A stretch of 59,726 nucleotides of DNA, taken from positions 1-59,726 of the forward strand of contig JAIESI010000186.1 in NCBI GenBank assembly GCA_019746135.1, given 5' to 3'. Position 1 is the first letter of the stretch; each line of letters starts with the position of its first letter. Positions 27,800 to 36,875 of the stretch are shown piece by piece. The DNA is from Xanthobacteraceae bacterium (lineage in GTDB: Bacteria > Pseudomonadota > Alphaproteobacteria > Rhizobiales > Xanthobacteraceae). The notes beneath the pieces were generated by a model that saw only the letters and a list, made by a program, of their open reading frames with translations, was not told where the DNA came from and ran no database searches. A program made the translations under genes and the position numbers.

Positions 27800-27925
27800 G
27801 TGACGCCGTCGCCCCCGTTATTCCGGCAGACCGCAAGCTAAAGCCGCGATCTGCCGAAATTGCGGCGTTGCGTAGCCGTGCAGACGTTAAACAACGAATA
27901 AGGCGTACCCCTAGGATTCCGGCAT

Positions 27926-27950
27926 AACGTCCGGATGCCAATACCGTTCC
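27926..27950 (-). promoter_or_regulatory. EcfG-type (general stress) promoter of the receiver gene
   Basis: GGAAC (27950-27946) and CGTT (27929-27926) on the minus strand are separated by 16 bases, the EcfG consensus. It gives a leader of about 120 bases before the receiver ATG at 27799. Confidence 0.6.
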
Positions 27951-28000
27951 CTCTGCAAGAACGGACGCGCCTGGCCTCCCTCAGCCGTTAATTTTACTGT

Positions 28001-29776
28001 ATGGGCTCCCTCATGACCGGCCGTGACGATCGACCGCCCCGCCACACCCTCGCCGATCACCGGCTCGGCGCCGACCTGGCGCACAGCCACGACGGCGACG
28101 CCGATCACGACCACGACGATTTCGACGACGGACCGATCGAGGATCATCCGCTCTGGATCGCCGACAACGTCACGCTGACCAGCGTCGGCATCGACATCGG
28201 CTCGGCCGGAACGCAGGTGATCTTCTCCAAGGTGCATCTGCGGCGGCTGTCCGAGGACCTGACCAGCCGCTACTACGTCGTCGGTCGCGAGACGCTGTTC
28301 CGCTCGCCGGTCGCGCTCACGCCCTATCAAAGCGAGGAGCGGATCGACGACGACAAGCTGCGATCGATCATCGGCGAGGCCTATGCCGCGGCGGGCATCG
28401 CCGCCCGCGACATCGACACCGGCGTCGTCATCCTGACCGGCGAGGCGTTGCGGCGCGAAAACGCGCAGGCCATTGCCGGCCTGCTCGCCGCGCAGGGCGG
28501 CGACTTCGTCTGCGCCACCGCCGGCCACCACATGGAGGCGATGCTGGCGGGCTACGGCTCGGGCGCGGCGCGCGTGTCGTCGGACCAGGGCAAGCGCATT
28601 CTCAACATCGACATCGGCGGCGGCACGACCAAGCTCGCACTGATCGAGAACGGCCGCGTTGCCGCGACCGCGGCCATTCACATCGGCGGCCGGCTGCAGG
28701 TGACCGACGAGCAGGGCCGCATTGTCCGGCTCGATCCGGCCGGTCAGCATCACGCGGCTCAGGCGGGTTTCACATGGGACAAGGGCGATCGAGCTCAGCC
28801 TGCCGAGCTCGATAAGATCGCCGAGTACATGGCCGATGCGCTGGTCGCTGCGATCCGCATGCGTCCGCTGCCGCCGCCGCTGAAGGCGCTCTACCTGACC
28901 GAGCCGATCGCGGACCTGGGCGCCGACCTGGGCCACATCGACGGCATCATGGTCTCGGGCGGCGTCGCCGAATACGTCTACCGCCGCGAGGAGCGCGACT
29001 TTGGCGACATGGGCCGGCGGCTGGGACACGCGCTGCGCCGGCGGCTCGACGCCGGCGCCCTGCCCTGGCCGCTGCTGCCGGCCGGCGAATGCATCCGCGC
29101 CACCGCGCTCGGCGCCTCCGAATACAGCGTTCAGCTTTCCGGCAACACCAGCACCATCACCGATCCGGGCCTGCTGCTGCCGCGACGGAACCTGCAGGTG
29201 CTGCAGCCGCCCTACGTCAGCGGCGAGACGGTCGACGCCGACGCGCTGGCCGCGGCGATCCGCTCCCACTTCACGGCGTTCGACCTGACCGAAGGCGAGG
29301 CCGAGGTGGCGCTCGCGCTGCGCTGGCGCGGCGCGCCGTCGCACGAGCGCATCTTCGCGTTCGCCCAGGGCATCGTCCGCGGCCTGCCGAACACCATTGC
29401 GCGGCAAAAGCCGCTCACCATCATGCTCGACGGCGACGTGGCGCAGACGCTCGGCGCGGTGCTGCGCGAAGAGCTCGAGGTCAAAAGCGAAATCCTCTGC
29501 ATCGACGGCGTCGTGCTGTGGGATTTCGACTACATCGATCTCGGCCGCATCCGGCTGCCGTCGATGACCGTGCCGGTGACGATCAAGTCGCTGGTGTTCA
29601 GCGAGGATCCGCGGCTGCCGCGCGGAAAGGCGCACTTGCATCACCATCATCACCACCATCATCATGATCACGGTCATGGCCACGATCACAGCCATGATCA
29701 CAGCCATGATCACAGCCATGAGCACGGGCACGGGCACGATCATGAACACGACCATGAGGGTCACAGCCATCGCTGA
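28001..29776 (+). CDS. EutA-like reactivating ATPase with His-rich tail
   Basis: A 591-residue actin-fold protein of the EutA family, the chaperone that removes damaged cobalamin from ethanolamine ammonia-lyase. VGIDIGSAGTQVIFSKVHL and LNIDIGGGTTKLAL are the phosphate loops; VILTGEALRRENA and TAGHHMEAMLAGYG also match EutA. Two oddities: an acidic His/Asp N-terminus (HSHDGDADHDHDD), and a tail of about 48 residues, more than half of them His, beginning with nine consecutive His. Neither eutB nor eutC is in the window. The tail suggests divalent metal binding. ATG at 28001; a second at 28013. Confidence 0.85.
   Translation: MGSLMTGRDDRPPRHTLADHRLGADLAHSHDGDADHDHDDFDDGPIEDHPLWIADNVTLTSVGIDIGSAGTQVIFSKVHLRRLSEDLTSRYYVVGRETLFRSPVALTPYQSEERIDDDKLRSIIGEAYAAAGIAARDIDTGVVILTGEALRRENAQAIAGLLAAQGGDFVCATAGHHMEAMLAGYGSGAARVSSDQGKRILNIDIGGGTTKLALIENGRVAATAAIHIGGRLQVTDEQGRIVRLDPAGQHHAAQAGFTWDKGDRAQPAELDKIAEYMADALVAAIRMRPLPPPLKALYLTEPIADLGADLGHIDGIMVSGGVAEYVYRREERDFGDMGRRLGHALRRRLDAGALPWPLLPAGECIRATALGASEYSVQLSGNTSTITDPGLLLPRRNLQVLQPPYVSGETVDADALAAAIRSHFTAFDLTEGEAEVALALRWRGAPSHERIFAFAQGIVRGLPNTIARQKPLTIMLDGDVAQTLGAVLREELEVKSEILCIDGVVLWDFDYIDLGRIRLPSMTVPVTIKSLVFSEDPRLPRGKAHLHHHHHHHHHDHGHGHDHSHDHSHDHSHEHGHGHDHEHDHEGHSHR
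29684..29719 (+). repeat. 12-base tandem repeat, three copies, in the His tail
   Basis: Three exact copies of GATCACAGCCAT, each coding Asp-His-Ser-His. The array can grow or shrink by slippage in frame, changing the length of the metal-binding tail. Confidence 0.9.
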
Positions 29777-29805
29777 CGCGCCCGCCGCCGGCGTGGACGC
29801 CGCCC

Positions 29806-31056
29806 ATGGCTGAGAGTGATGTCGAAACCGCCATCATCGGCGGCGGTGCCGCAGGCCTCGCCGCGGCGCGCAGGCTCCATGACGCCGGCGTGCGGTGCCT
29901 GATCGTCGAGGCGCGGGAACGGCTCGGCGGCCGGGCCTGGACGGTGATCGATCCTTCCGGCTTTGCCATCGACCTCGGCTGCGGCTGGCTGCACTCCGCC
30001 GACCGCAATCCATGGAGCGAGATCGCCCATGCGCAAGGGCGCGCGATCGACCAGACGCCGCCGCCGTGGTCGCGCCCTTCCCTGACCCACGGCTTTTCCG
30101 CCGCCGAGCGACGCGATTATGCGCAAGCAAGCCACGCCTTCTACGAGCGCCTCGACACGGCCGAGCAGCAGCCCGACCAACCGGCATCGGCACTGCTCGA
30201 GCCCGGATGTCGCTGGAACAATCTGATCGTCGCGATCAACACCTTCGTTTCCGGCGCGGAGCTGCCGCAGGTTTCCGCCCATGACCTCGCCCGCTACGAG
30301 GACACCGGCGTCAACTGGCGGCTGACCGACGGCCTTGGCGCGCTCGTTTCAAGCTACGCCGCGAGCATGCCGGCCGCGCTCGATTGCCCGGTGCATCGCA
30401 TCGACCACAGCGGGCTCCGCCTGCGGATCGAAACCGCAAAGGGCGTCATCGCCGCCGATCAGGCGATCATCGCCGTGCCGACCTCGGCGCTCGCCGGCGA
30501 GCAGCTGTTCGCGCCGGCGCTGCCGCAGAAAGTCGAGGCCGCGCTCGCGTTGCCGCTGGGCCTCGACGACAAGCTCTTCCTGTCGCTCGATCAGGCCGAG
30601 GAGTTCGAAAAGGAAAGCCGGCTGCTCGGGCGCACCGATCGCACCGGAACCGGCGCCTATCACCTGCGTCCGTTCGGCCGGCCGCAGGTCGAAGCCTATT
30701 TCGGCGGCACGCTCGCCCGCGAGCTTGAAGCTGCGGGCGAGCGTGCGTTTTTCGAGTTCGCATCGGGTGAGCTCACCGCGCTGCTGGGCAGCGACTTTGC
30801 CAGGAGAATCAAGCCCGTGCGCGTGCATCGCTGGGGCGCGGACCCGTTCGCGCGCGGCTCCTATTCATACGCGCTGCCGGGTCAGGCCGACGCGCGCGCG
30901 GCGCTGGCGGCCTCGGTCGACAACCGGCTGTTCTTCGCCGGCGAAGCCTGCTCGCGGCACGACTATTCGACGGTGCACGGCGCCTTCCTCACCGGCGTCG
31001 CCGCGGCCGATCAGGTCCTGGCCGTCCGCCGCAAAGGCTCGCCGCGACCATCATGA
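29806..31056 (+). CDS. FAD-dependent amine oxidase family protein
   Basis: A 416-residue flavoprotein of the monoamine oxidase/phytoene desaturase fold. The dinucleotide motif GGGAAGLAAARRLHDAG is at the N-terminus, then ARERLGGRAWT, and near the C-terminus NRLFFAGEACSRHDYSTVHGAFLTGVAAADQVL, the second FAD contact. It uses oxygen to oxidise an amine or a C-C bond. It follows the EutA-like gene by 29 bases, same strand, so the pair is probably cotranscribed. Cytoplasmic, no signal peptide. Substrate unknown. Confidence 0.88.
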   Translation: MAESDVETAIIGGGAAGLAAARRLHDAGVRCLIVEARERLGGRAWTVIDPSGFAIDLGCGWLHSADRNPWSEIAHAQGRAIDQTPPPWSRPSLTHGFSAAERRDYAQASHAFYERLDTAEQQPDQPASALLEPGCRWNNLIVAINTFVSGAELPQVSAHDLARYEDTGVNWRLTDGLGALVSSYAASMPAALDCPVHRIDHSGLRLRIETAKGVIAADQAIIAVPTSALAGEQLFAPALPQKVEAALALPLGLDDKLFLSLDQAEEFEKESRLLGRTDRTGTGAYHLRPFGRPQVEAYFGGTLARELEAAGERAFFEFASGELTALLGSDFARRIKPVRVHRWGADPFARGSYSYALPGQADARAALAASVDNRLFFAGEACSRHDYSTVHGAFLTGVAAADQVLAVRRKGSPRPS

Positions 31057-31117
31057 CCCGCGCCCGGCGTTGAGCTATCCTCCCGCATGCTTGTTGGCAC
31101 GATTGGGGGATCGTTTC

Positions 31118-32083
31118 ATGGGCAGACTGTTCAAGCTTGTGGCCTTGGCCGCATCGCTCGCCGTCGCAGGACCACTTGCAAACGCGCACGCGCAGTCCTC
31201 GCGGCAGGTCCGCATCATCGTGCCGTTTCCCGCAGGCGGCGGCGCCGACCTCCTCACCCGTGTGCTGACCGAGAAATGGACGCAGGCGCACGGCGTCTCG
31301 ACCCTGGTCGAGAACCGGCCGGGCGCCGCCTCGGTGATCGGCACCGAGGCCGCGTCGCGCGCGGCCCCCGACGGCAACACCATCGCCATCGTCGCCAACT
31401 CGTTCATCATCCATCCGAACTTCAAGAATCTGAGCTACGAGCCACTGACGAGCTTCGAGCCGGTGTGCCTGCTTGCCACCTCGCCGCAGGTCATCGTCGT
31501 CAACAGCACCTCGCCGCACCGGACGCTGACCGCGCTGCTCGACGAGGCGCGCGCCAGGCCCGGCGCGCTGTCGCATGCGAGCGTCGGACCGGCGAGCGCC
31601 CAGCACATCGCCTTCGAGCAGCTCAAGCTCCTCGCCAAGGTCAACATGGTGTTCGTGCCGTTCAACGGCAACACGCCGGCGCTCAACTCGCTGCTCGGCG
31701 GCCATGTCGGCACGGTGATGTCGAACTATGCGGAAGCGGTCGAGCAGGTGAACGCCGGAAAGCTCCGCGCGCTGGCGGTCGCGGGGAAGACCCGGGTCGA
31801 GGGCTGGCCGAACGTGCCGACCGTCGGCGAGCAGGGCTTCCGCGACTATGCCGTGGAGGTCTGGTACGGACTGATCGCGCCGGCGAAAACGCCGAAGGAC
31901 AAGGTTGCCGAGCTTTCGAAGTGGTGCGCGGAGGCGATGCGCGCGCCCGATCTCAAGCCGAAATGGGACCTGCAGGGCCTGAGCCCAGTCGGCAGCACCG
32001 CCGAGGAATTCGGCGCGCATCTGAAGAAGCAGTCCGACGACTATGCGCGGGTGATCCGCGAGGCGAACATCAAGGGCGAATAG
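31118..32083 (+). CDS. Bug-type binding protein
   Basis: A 321-residue periplasmic binding protein with signal peptide MGRLFKLVALAASLAVAGPL...AHAQ. QVRIIVPFPAGGGADLLTRV and RAAPDGNTIAIV are the two best family motifs. ATG at 31118 follows GGGGGA; the frame continues upstream but overlaps the oxidase. No permease genes nearby. Ligand unknown. Confidence 0.92.
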   Translation: MGRLFKLVALAASLAVAGPLANAHAQSSRQVRIIVPFPAGGGADLLTRVLTEKWTQAHGVSTLVENRPGAASVIGTEAASRAAPDGNTIAIVANSFIIHPNFKNLSYEPLTSFEPVCLLATSPQVIVVNSTSPHRTLTALLDEARARPGALSHASVGPASAQHIAFEQLKLLAKVNMVFVPFNGNTPALNSLLGGHVGTVMSNYAEAVEQVNAGKLRALAVAGKTRVEGWPNVPTVGEQGFRDYAVEVWYGLIAPAKTPKDKVAELSKWCAEAMRAPDLKPKWDLQGLSPVGSTAEEFGAHLKKQSDDYARVIREANIKGE

Positions 32084-32192
32084 CGCTTCAGGCGATCAGC
32101 CTGACCCGGTACGCTGACGGGGCGGAGCCCTGGGGCGAGCGTGAAGCCTTGCAAACAGGGGTCCCTGATTCTGCGCCCAGTGGAGACCAGCC

Positions 32193-33410
32193 ATGAGTAT
32201 TGCCACCGCGTCGGTTCGTGCCGTCGAAACCCCCGCTTACGAGGAGCTCATCGCTCGCGGACATGGCTTGGTTCCGGTTTTTGCCGACCGGGCGGCCCAA
32301 TGCGAATCCGACTGTCGTCTGTCGGACGAAACTGTCGATCGGTTTCGGGCGACCGGCCTGCACAAGACGCTGCTGCCGGCGGCCTACGGCGGATACGAGA
32401 TGGGTTTCTCGGCCTTGCTCGAGACCAGCTTCTCGATCGGAAGGGTCTGCGCATCGTCGGCATGGGTGTGTGGCCTGTACATGGTGCACAGCTGGCTCGG
32501 CGGATTGTTTCCAAAGCAGGCGCAGGACGAGATGTGGAGCCAGGACCCGGGCGCCTTCATCTCAGGCTCCTATGCGCCCATCGGCAAGGCCGTGCCGGTC
32601 GACGGCGGCTATCGGCTCTCGGGGCGATTTCCGTTTTCCAGCGGGTCGCCCGGAGCGGCGTGGAACCTCTGCGGTGCGATGTTGCCGACAGGACCCGAGG
32701 GCCGGCCGGCACCAGCCTTCACGCTGGTCCCAAAGGCCGACTACCAGATCGATTGGGGAAGCTGGCGTCCTGTGGGCCTTGCCGGCACCGGAAGCTTTGA
32801 CGTGATCGTCGACAATGCGTTTGTCCCGGACCACAGGGTCTTACGTTTTTCCGATGCCGTCGGCAGCACTGCACCAGGCGCGGAATCGAACGAGAACCCG
32901 CTTTATCGCATATCGCTGTTGACCGGGGTGGCCTTTACCTTGGCGATGCCCGCGGTCGGAGCCGCCGCCGGCGCACTGGAACGGTTCATCGACGAGAACA
33001 AGGTGCGCCAGACTCACGGAGCCGTCGTGCTCGGCGGCAAGCGCATCGCCGACTTCCAGACCATCCAGAAGCGCGTCGGCGAAGCGGCGGCGCGCATCGA
33101 CGCCTGCCGGCTGGTGGCGCAGCACGCGATCGATGCCGCTGAACGTGAGGCCCGGCAGGACGGCAAATCATCGATGCCGATCCGGCTGCTCGGCAGGCGT
33201 TCCCAATCGTTCATTGCGAACGAGGCCAAGACGGCGATAGACCTGATCTTCGACGCCGCCGGCGGCCGCTGCCTGCAACAGAGCCATCCGCTCCAGCGCG
33301 CATGGCGCGACGTGGCTGCGATCAACCACCACATCAGTCTCAACTTTGACGCCGTCATGTCGATGTACGGTCAGTTCGTCTTCGGCCTGCCGCTCGAAGG
33401 ACAGTACTGA
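32193..33410 (+). CDS. Acyl-CoA dehydrogenase-fold flavin monooxygenase
   Basis: A 405-residue protein of the acyl-CoA dehydrogenase superfamily, in the group of two-component monooxygenases (DszC, p-hydroxyphenylacetate hydroxylase C2). The order is an N-terminal helical domain (FRATGLHKTLLPAAYGGYEMGFSALLE), a beta domain (GGYRLSGRFPFSSGSPGAAWNLC), and a C-terminal helical domain with HPLQRAWRDVAAINHHISLNFD. The catalytic glutamate of true acyl-CoA dehydrogenases is not seen, favouring monooxygenase. It would need reduced flavin from a reductase, which is not in the window. Confidence 0.82.
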   Translation: MSIATASVRAVETPAYEELIARGHGLVPVFADRAAQCESDCRLSDETVDRFRATGLHKTLLPAAYGGYEMGFSALLETSFSIGRVCASSAWVCGLYMVHSWLGGLFPKQAQDEMWSQDPGAFISGSYAPIGKAVPVDGGYRLSGRFPFSSGSPGAAWNLCGAMLPTGPEGRPAPAFTLVPKADYQIDWGSWRPVGLAGTGSFDVIVDNAFVPDHRVLRFSDAVGSTAPGAESNENPLYRISLLTGVAFTLAMPAVGAAAGALERFIDENKVRQTHGAVVLGGKRIADFQTIQKRVGEAAARIDACRLVAQHAIDAAEREARQDGKSSMPIRLLGRRSQSFIANEAKTAIDLIFDAAGGRCLQQSHPLQRAWRDVAAINHHISLNFDAVMSMYGQFVFGLPLEGQY

Positions 33411-33511
33411 ACGCGTCAGACGACGGCGCTCGCCGCGGCGATGGCCGCAAGCGACCAAATATGACGCAAAGCACGGCGTTGAATGTCGCGTGTCTTAGCG
33501 CTTCTCCCCAA

Positions 33512-33540
33512 GAGCCGGACGTCTTGTCGGGCTCCGGCTC
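33512..33540. terminator. Hairpin between convergent monooxygenase and TonB receptor genes
   Basis: Perfect 8-base arms GAGCCGGA and TCCGGCTC around a 13-base loop, with no T-tract. It lies in the 192-base gap between two convergent genes and may be a weak bidirectional terminator. Confidence 0.4.
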
Positions 33541-33602
33541 GCCGGAAAGTCTAACGCGGAAATCGAGACGCTCCACGGCGACCTGCGCCGCGGCACCGGC
33601 GC

Positions 33603-36002
33603 CTAGATCCGCACGCGCGCACCCACATACACCGACAGCGGCTGCGCCGGCGTCTGCATGCGCGGGTCGGTCGGCGGATTGGCCAGCGCATTGGCGATCT
33701 GGCCCGGCTCGAAATAAGTCCCGAACGTGCTGTAGGGCTGGTTGAACAGATTGTTGACCAGCCCGAACACCTGCATTGCCTTCGTCACCTGATAGCTGGT
33801 GTGCAGGTTCGCGACCCAGTAGCCGGGCAGCTTGTCGTTCTGATTGGCGTCGTCACCGACGTAGTACTGGCTGCCGACGGCGACGACGTTGCCGCCGATG
33901 ATCCAGTCCGGCGTCATGGCGTAGTCGACACGCGCCTTGAACTGGTGTCGGGGAATTCCCGGAATGGTCTTGCCGGGCGTGACCAGGATGTTGCCGTCGG
34001 CGTCGGCCGAGGGATTGTTCGGCGAGGCGATGTTGCCGGCAAACCGGTAGGTTGCGTCGAGATAGCTGTAGGAGAGGAACGCCGTCCACGGACCCGACCT
34101 GATCTCGGCGCTGGCCTCCAGACCCTGCCGCCGCGTCGCATCGACGTTCTGGAACACGCCGCGGCCGGGAATGGCGCTGGCGACGCGAATGATATCGTTG
34201 CTGCTGTCGGTGCGGAACAAGGCGAGCTTCCATTCGAGCCTGCCGCCCGCGAGCGGCGCGTTGCCGCGAAGTCCTGTCTCGACGGTCCGCGACACCACCT
34301 GCTGCAGCGGCGGGTCGGCCACCAGAAATCCTTCGAGCAGGCAGGGCCGCATCGGGTTGGCACAGCCAAGCTCGAGCGGCGTCGGCGCGCGGTTTGACTC
34401 CGAATAGACCGCGTGCGCGCTCACCCTTGGATTGAACATGTAGGCCAGCCCGATCAGCGGATTGAAGCGGCTGAAGCTGTGCGAACCGTTGAGGTCGGGG
34501 CTGTTGCCGAGCTGGTCGGTCATCGAGATCTGGGCGACGTTGAGCCGCCCGCCGGCGGTGACCGAAAGCTTGCTGGTGATGTCGAAGGTATCGCGCGCAT
34601 AGAGCCCGTAATAGGTGTTGCGGGCGTTCAGCATCACCGGCGCGTAGCCGATGTTGCCCGCGGTCTGGATCTGCGATCCGGTTCCCGGCACCGCGCCGTT
34701 CGGCCCGACGAACAAGTCCGGATAGATGTAGCCAAGCTCGCTGTTGGCATCGAACCGGATCCGGCCATGGTCGATGCTCGCGCCGGCAATGAACGAATTG
34801 CCGTGCCCGAACAGCCTTGCATCGTTGCTGAACTGAAGCGAGCCGCCGAACACGCGAGCCTTGGTCGAGGTGCGGTCGACCGTGCCGTACGGCGTACCGT
34901 CGATGAATGGAATAGGCGCGCCGGCGGAATTGAGGATCTGGAAATTGCCGGGCGGCTGGCCGGGAAACCCGTCGTCGTCCAGGCACAGCGTTCCGGCCAG
35001 CGGCGGATCGCACTCCTCGATATCGGCATCGTTGCCGTCGTCGTGCTTCTGGCGGAACTTGCGCACATAGAAGCCGATCTGCATCGACCACGGTCCGCTG
35101 AGATCAAACTTGCCGTTGACCGCGCCGAACGCCATCTTGTTTTTCGTGGTCTGCGGCCACGTGTAGATCGACTTGTAGTCCTGGGCGAGCATCTGGACCG
35201 GCGTCGGTCCGATCACGCCGAAGAAGTTCGACGCCGCGCCCGCGCTGACGTGGATTTCGTTGCCATTGGCCTGCCAGCCGACGTCGCCGTAGAAGCGCCG
35301 GATCCGCGACGGCGACTGATAGCGCCAGCCGCGGTCCGACAGTCCCTCGGCGGCGACATAGACCGCGACATTGTCCTTGCGGCCGCCATACTGCACCGAA
35401 CCGCTGGCCCGCCCGAACGAGCCGCCCTGAAGCTCAAGCGCGGCGCCCTTGTAGGTGAAGCCGTTCTTGAGCTGCACGCTGACCGCGCCGCCGAGCGCAT
35501 TGAGGCCGAACACCGGATTGGCGCTCCAGACATCGGCGCGGTCGATGGCGGCCGTCGGGATCAGGTCCCAGTTCACGGTGTCGCCGAACGCCTCGTTGAA
35601 GCGCATGCCGTTGACGTAGACCGCGAGCCCCTGCGGCGTGCCTTGCAGCGGCGAAGCGGCAAAGCCGCGATAGCGCAGGTCCTGGAAGAACCCGTTTCCC
35701 TGCACATCCTGCAGGTTCACGCCCGGCACGCGCTGCTGCAGCACTTCAGTCGTCGACGTCGAATAGGTGCGCGAGACATCGTCCGCCGTCACGGTGTCGA
35801 CCATCTCGGGAATCCTGTCGACCTCGACGGCTCCGGGGGGCACCGGGCGTCCGGGCGCCGCTGGGCCAGGGCGACCTGCCGTCACCGGCGCGGCGGGAGC
35901 GACGCGGATTGTCGGCAAGGTCGCCTCGCCTTGCGCCAGCGCCGCGTGCGGCAACGACATCGCAAACACCGCGACGATTCCCAAGCCCGCACGCAACGCC
36001 AT
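33603..36002 (-). CDS. TonB-dependent outer-membrane receptor (putative metallophore receptor)
   Basis: A 799-residue receptor. Signal peptide MALRAGLGIVAVFAMSLPHAALAQ; then a Pro-rich linker; a plug domain (DDVSRTYSTSTTEVLQQRVPGVNLQDVQGNGFFQDLRYRGFAASP); and a beta-barrel ending LSVYVGARVRI with the C-terminal aromatic/hydrophobic pattern. The ATG at 36002 is preceded by GGGGGCGG. It is the last gene of the ABC operon next to a lanthanide-type alcohol dehydrogenase. By analogy with LutH it may take up a lanthanide complex. Other cargo, such as iron chelates, cannot be excluded. Confidence 0.9.
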   Translation of the reverse strand: MALRAGLGIVAVFAMSLPHAALAQGEATLPTIRVAPAAPVTAGRPGPAAPGRPVPPGAVEVDRIPEMVDTVTADDVSRTYSTSTTEVLQQRVPGVNLQDVQGNGFFQDLRYRGFAASPLQGTPQGLAVYVNGMRFNEAFGDTVNWDLIPTAAIDRADVWSANPVFGLNALGGAVSVQLKNGFTYKGAALELQGGSFGRASGSVQYGGRKDNVAVYVAAEGLSDRGWRYQSPSRIRRFYGDVGWQANGNEIHVSAGAASNFFGVIGPTPVQMLAQDYKSIYTWPQTTKNKMAFGAVNGKFDLSGPWSMQIGFYVRKFRQKHDDGNDADIEECDPPLAGTLCLDDDGFPGQPPGNFQILNSAGAPIPFIDGTPYGTVDRTSTKARVFGGSLQFSNDARLFGHGNSFIAGASIDHGRIRFDANSELGYIYPDLFVGPNGAVPGTGSQIQTAGNIGYAPVMLNARNTYYGLYARDTFDITSKLSVTAGGRLNVAQISMTDQLGNSPDLNGSHSFSRFNPLIGLAYMFNPRVSAHAVYSESNRAPTPLELGCANPMRPCLLEGFLVADPPLQQVVSRTVETGLRGNAPLAGGRLEWKLALFRTDSSNDIIRVASAIPGRGVFQNVDATRRQGLEASAEIRSGPWTAFLSYSYLDATYRFAGNIASPNNPSADADGNILVTPGKTIPGIPRHQFKARVDYAMTPDWIIGGNVVAVGSQYYVGDDANQNDKLPGYWVANLHTSYQVTKAMQVFGLVNNLFNQPYSTFGTYFEPGQIANALANPPTDPRMQTPAQPLSVYVGARVRI

Positions 36003-36065
36003 TGCACCGCCCCCGGCACCAACCCGCACGGAAACATTCCGTGCGCGGGCCGCCCTCGGTGCGCA

Positions 36066-36875
36066 TCACGCTCGCGCCGCACTCCTGCCGATCACGCCCC
36101 GTTGCGGATCATAGCCCGCGGCCGCGGCGATGAAAAAGACCAATCCGCTGCCCACCACGACGGCCGCGGCGGTAGCATGAAACTGTCCATAGAACGCGAA
36201 GCGGATGAGCTCGACCGCGTAGGTGAACGGATTGGCGAGCGACGACCAGTACACGAGTTCCGCGCCGCTCTCCCTGAGCTTCCACAACGGGTAGAGCGCG
36301 GACGACAGGAAGAACATCGGGAAGATCACGAAGTTCATCATCCCAGCGAAGTTCTCGAGCTGCCGGATGTGAACGGAGAAGATGAGCCCGAGCGAGCCGA
36401 GCATCAGGCCGGCCACGATCATCGCCGGCAGTGCGGTGAGCCATCCGCTCCAGGGCACCGCAATGCCGAACGCCGCCGCGACGATCAGGAAGGCATAGGC
36501 CTGGCCAATGGAAAGCAGAACACCAGCGGCGAGCTTACAGAACAGCAAGTACCAGCGGGGCATCGGCGCGGTGAGCAGCAGCCGCATGACCCCCATCTCC
36601 CGGTCGTAGACCATGGACAACGACGACTGCATGCCCTGGAACAGCAGCACGATGCCAATGAGACCGGGCAGGATATAGACCTGATACTCGACATAGGTGT
36701 CGTAAGGCGGCGCGATCGATACGCCGAGCACATTCTGAAATCCGGCCGCAAACACGAACAGCCAGAACGCCGGGCGGACGATCGCCGAGATCAGGCGTCC
36801 CGTCTGATTGAAGAAGCGCACCCACTCGCGGCCGGCGACGGCGCACAGCGCACGGAACGCATGGACCGCGTTCAT
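36066..36875 (-). CDS. ABC transporter permease (PQQ-alcohol-dehydrogenase-linked)
   Basis: A 269-residue ABC-2-type permease with six membrane segments. GREWVRFFNQTGRLISAIVRPAFWLFVFAAGF and YILPGLIGIVLLFQGMQSSLSMVYDREMGVMRLLLTAPMPRWYLL match the permeases found beside PQQ alcohol dehydrogenases (PedC/LutF-like). The ATG at 36875 overlaps the previous stop codon by four bases; a GTG at 36896 is open but less likely. Third partner of the ABC system with the ATPase at 39017 and the binding protein at 36872. Confidence 0.9.
   Translation of the reverse strand: MNAVHAFRALCAVAGREWVRFFNQTGRLISAIVRPAFWLFVFAAGFQNVLGVSIAPPYDTYVEYQVYILPGLIGIVLLFQGMQSSLSMVYDREMGVMRLLLTAPMPRWYLLFCKLAAGVLLSIGQAYAFLIVAAAFGIAVPWSGWLTALPAMIVAGLMLGSLGLIFSVHIRQLENFAGMMNFVIFPMFFLSSALYPLWKLRESGAELVYWSSLANPFTYAVELIRFAFYGQFHATAAAVVVGSGLVFFIAAAAGYDPQRGVIGRSAARA

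Noticed and set aside
29637..29773. Polyhistidine tail as an artificial tag or assembly error
   Set aside because: The run is followed by varied DH, GH, EH units in frame with mixed His codons and natural stop, and the family context is intact.
31091..31108. TTGGCACG before the Bug gene as a sigma-54 promoter
   Set aside because: The -12 GC is absent at the required spacing.
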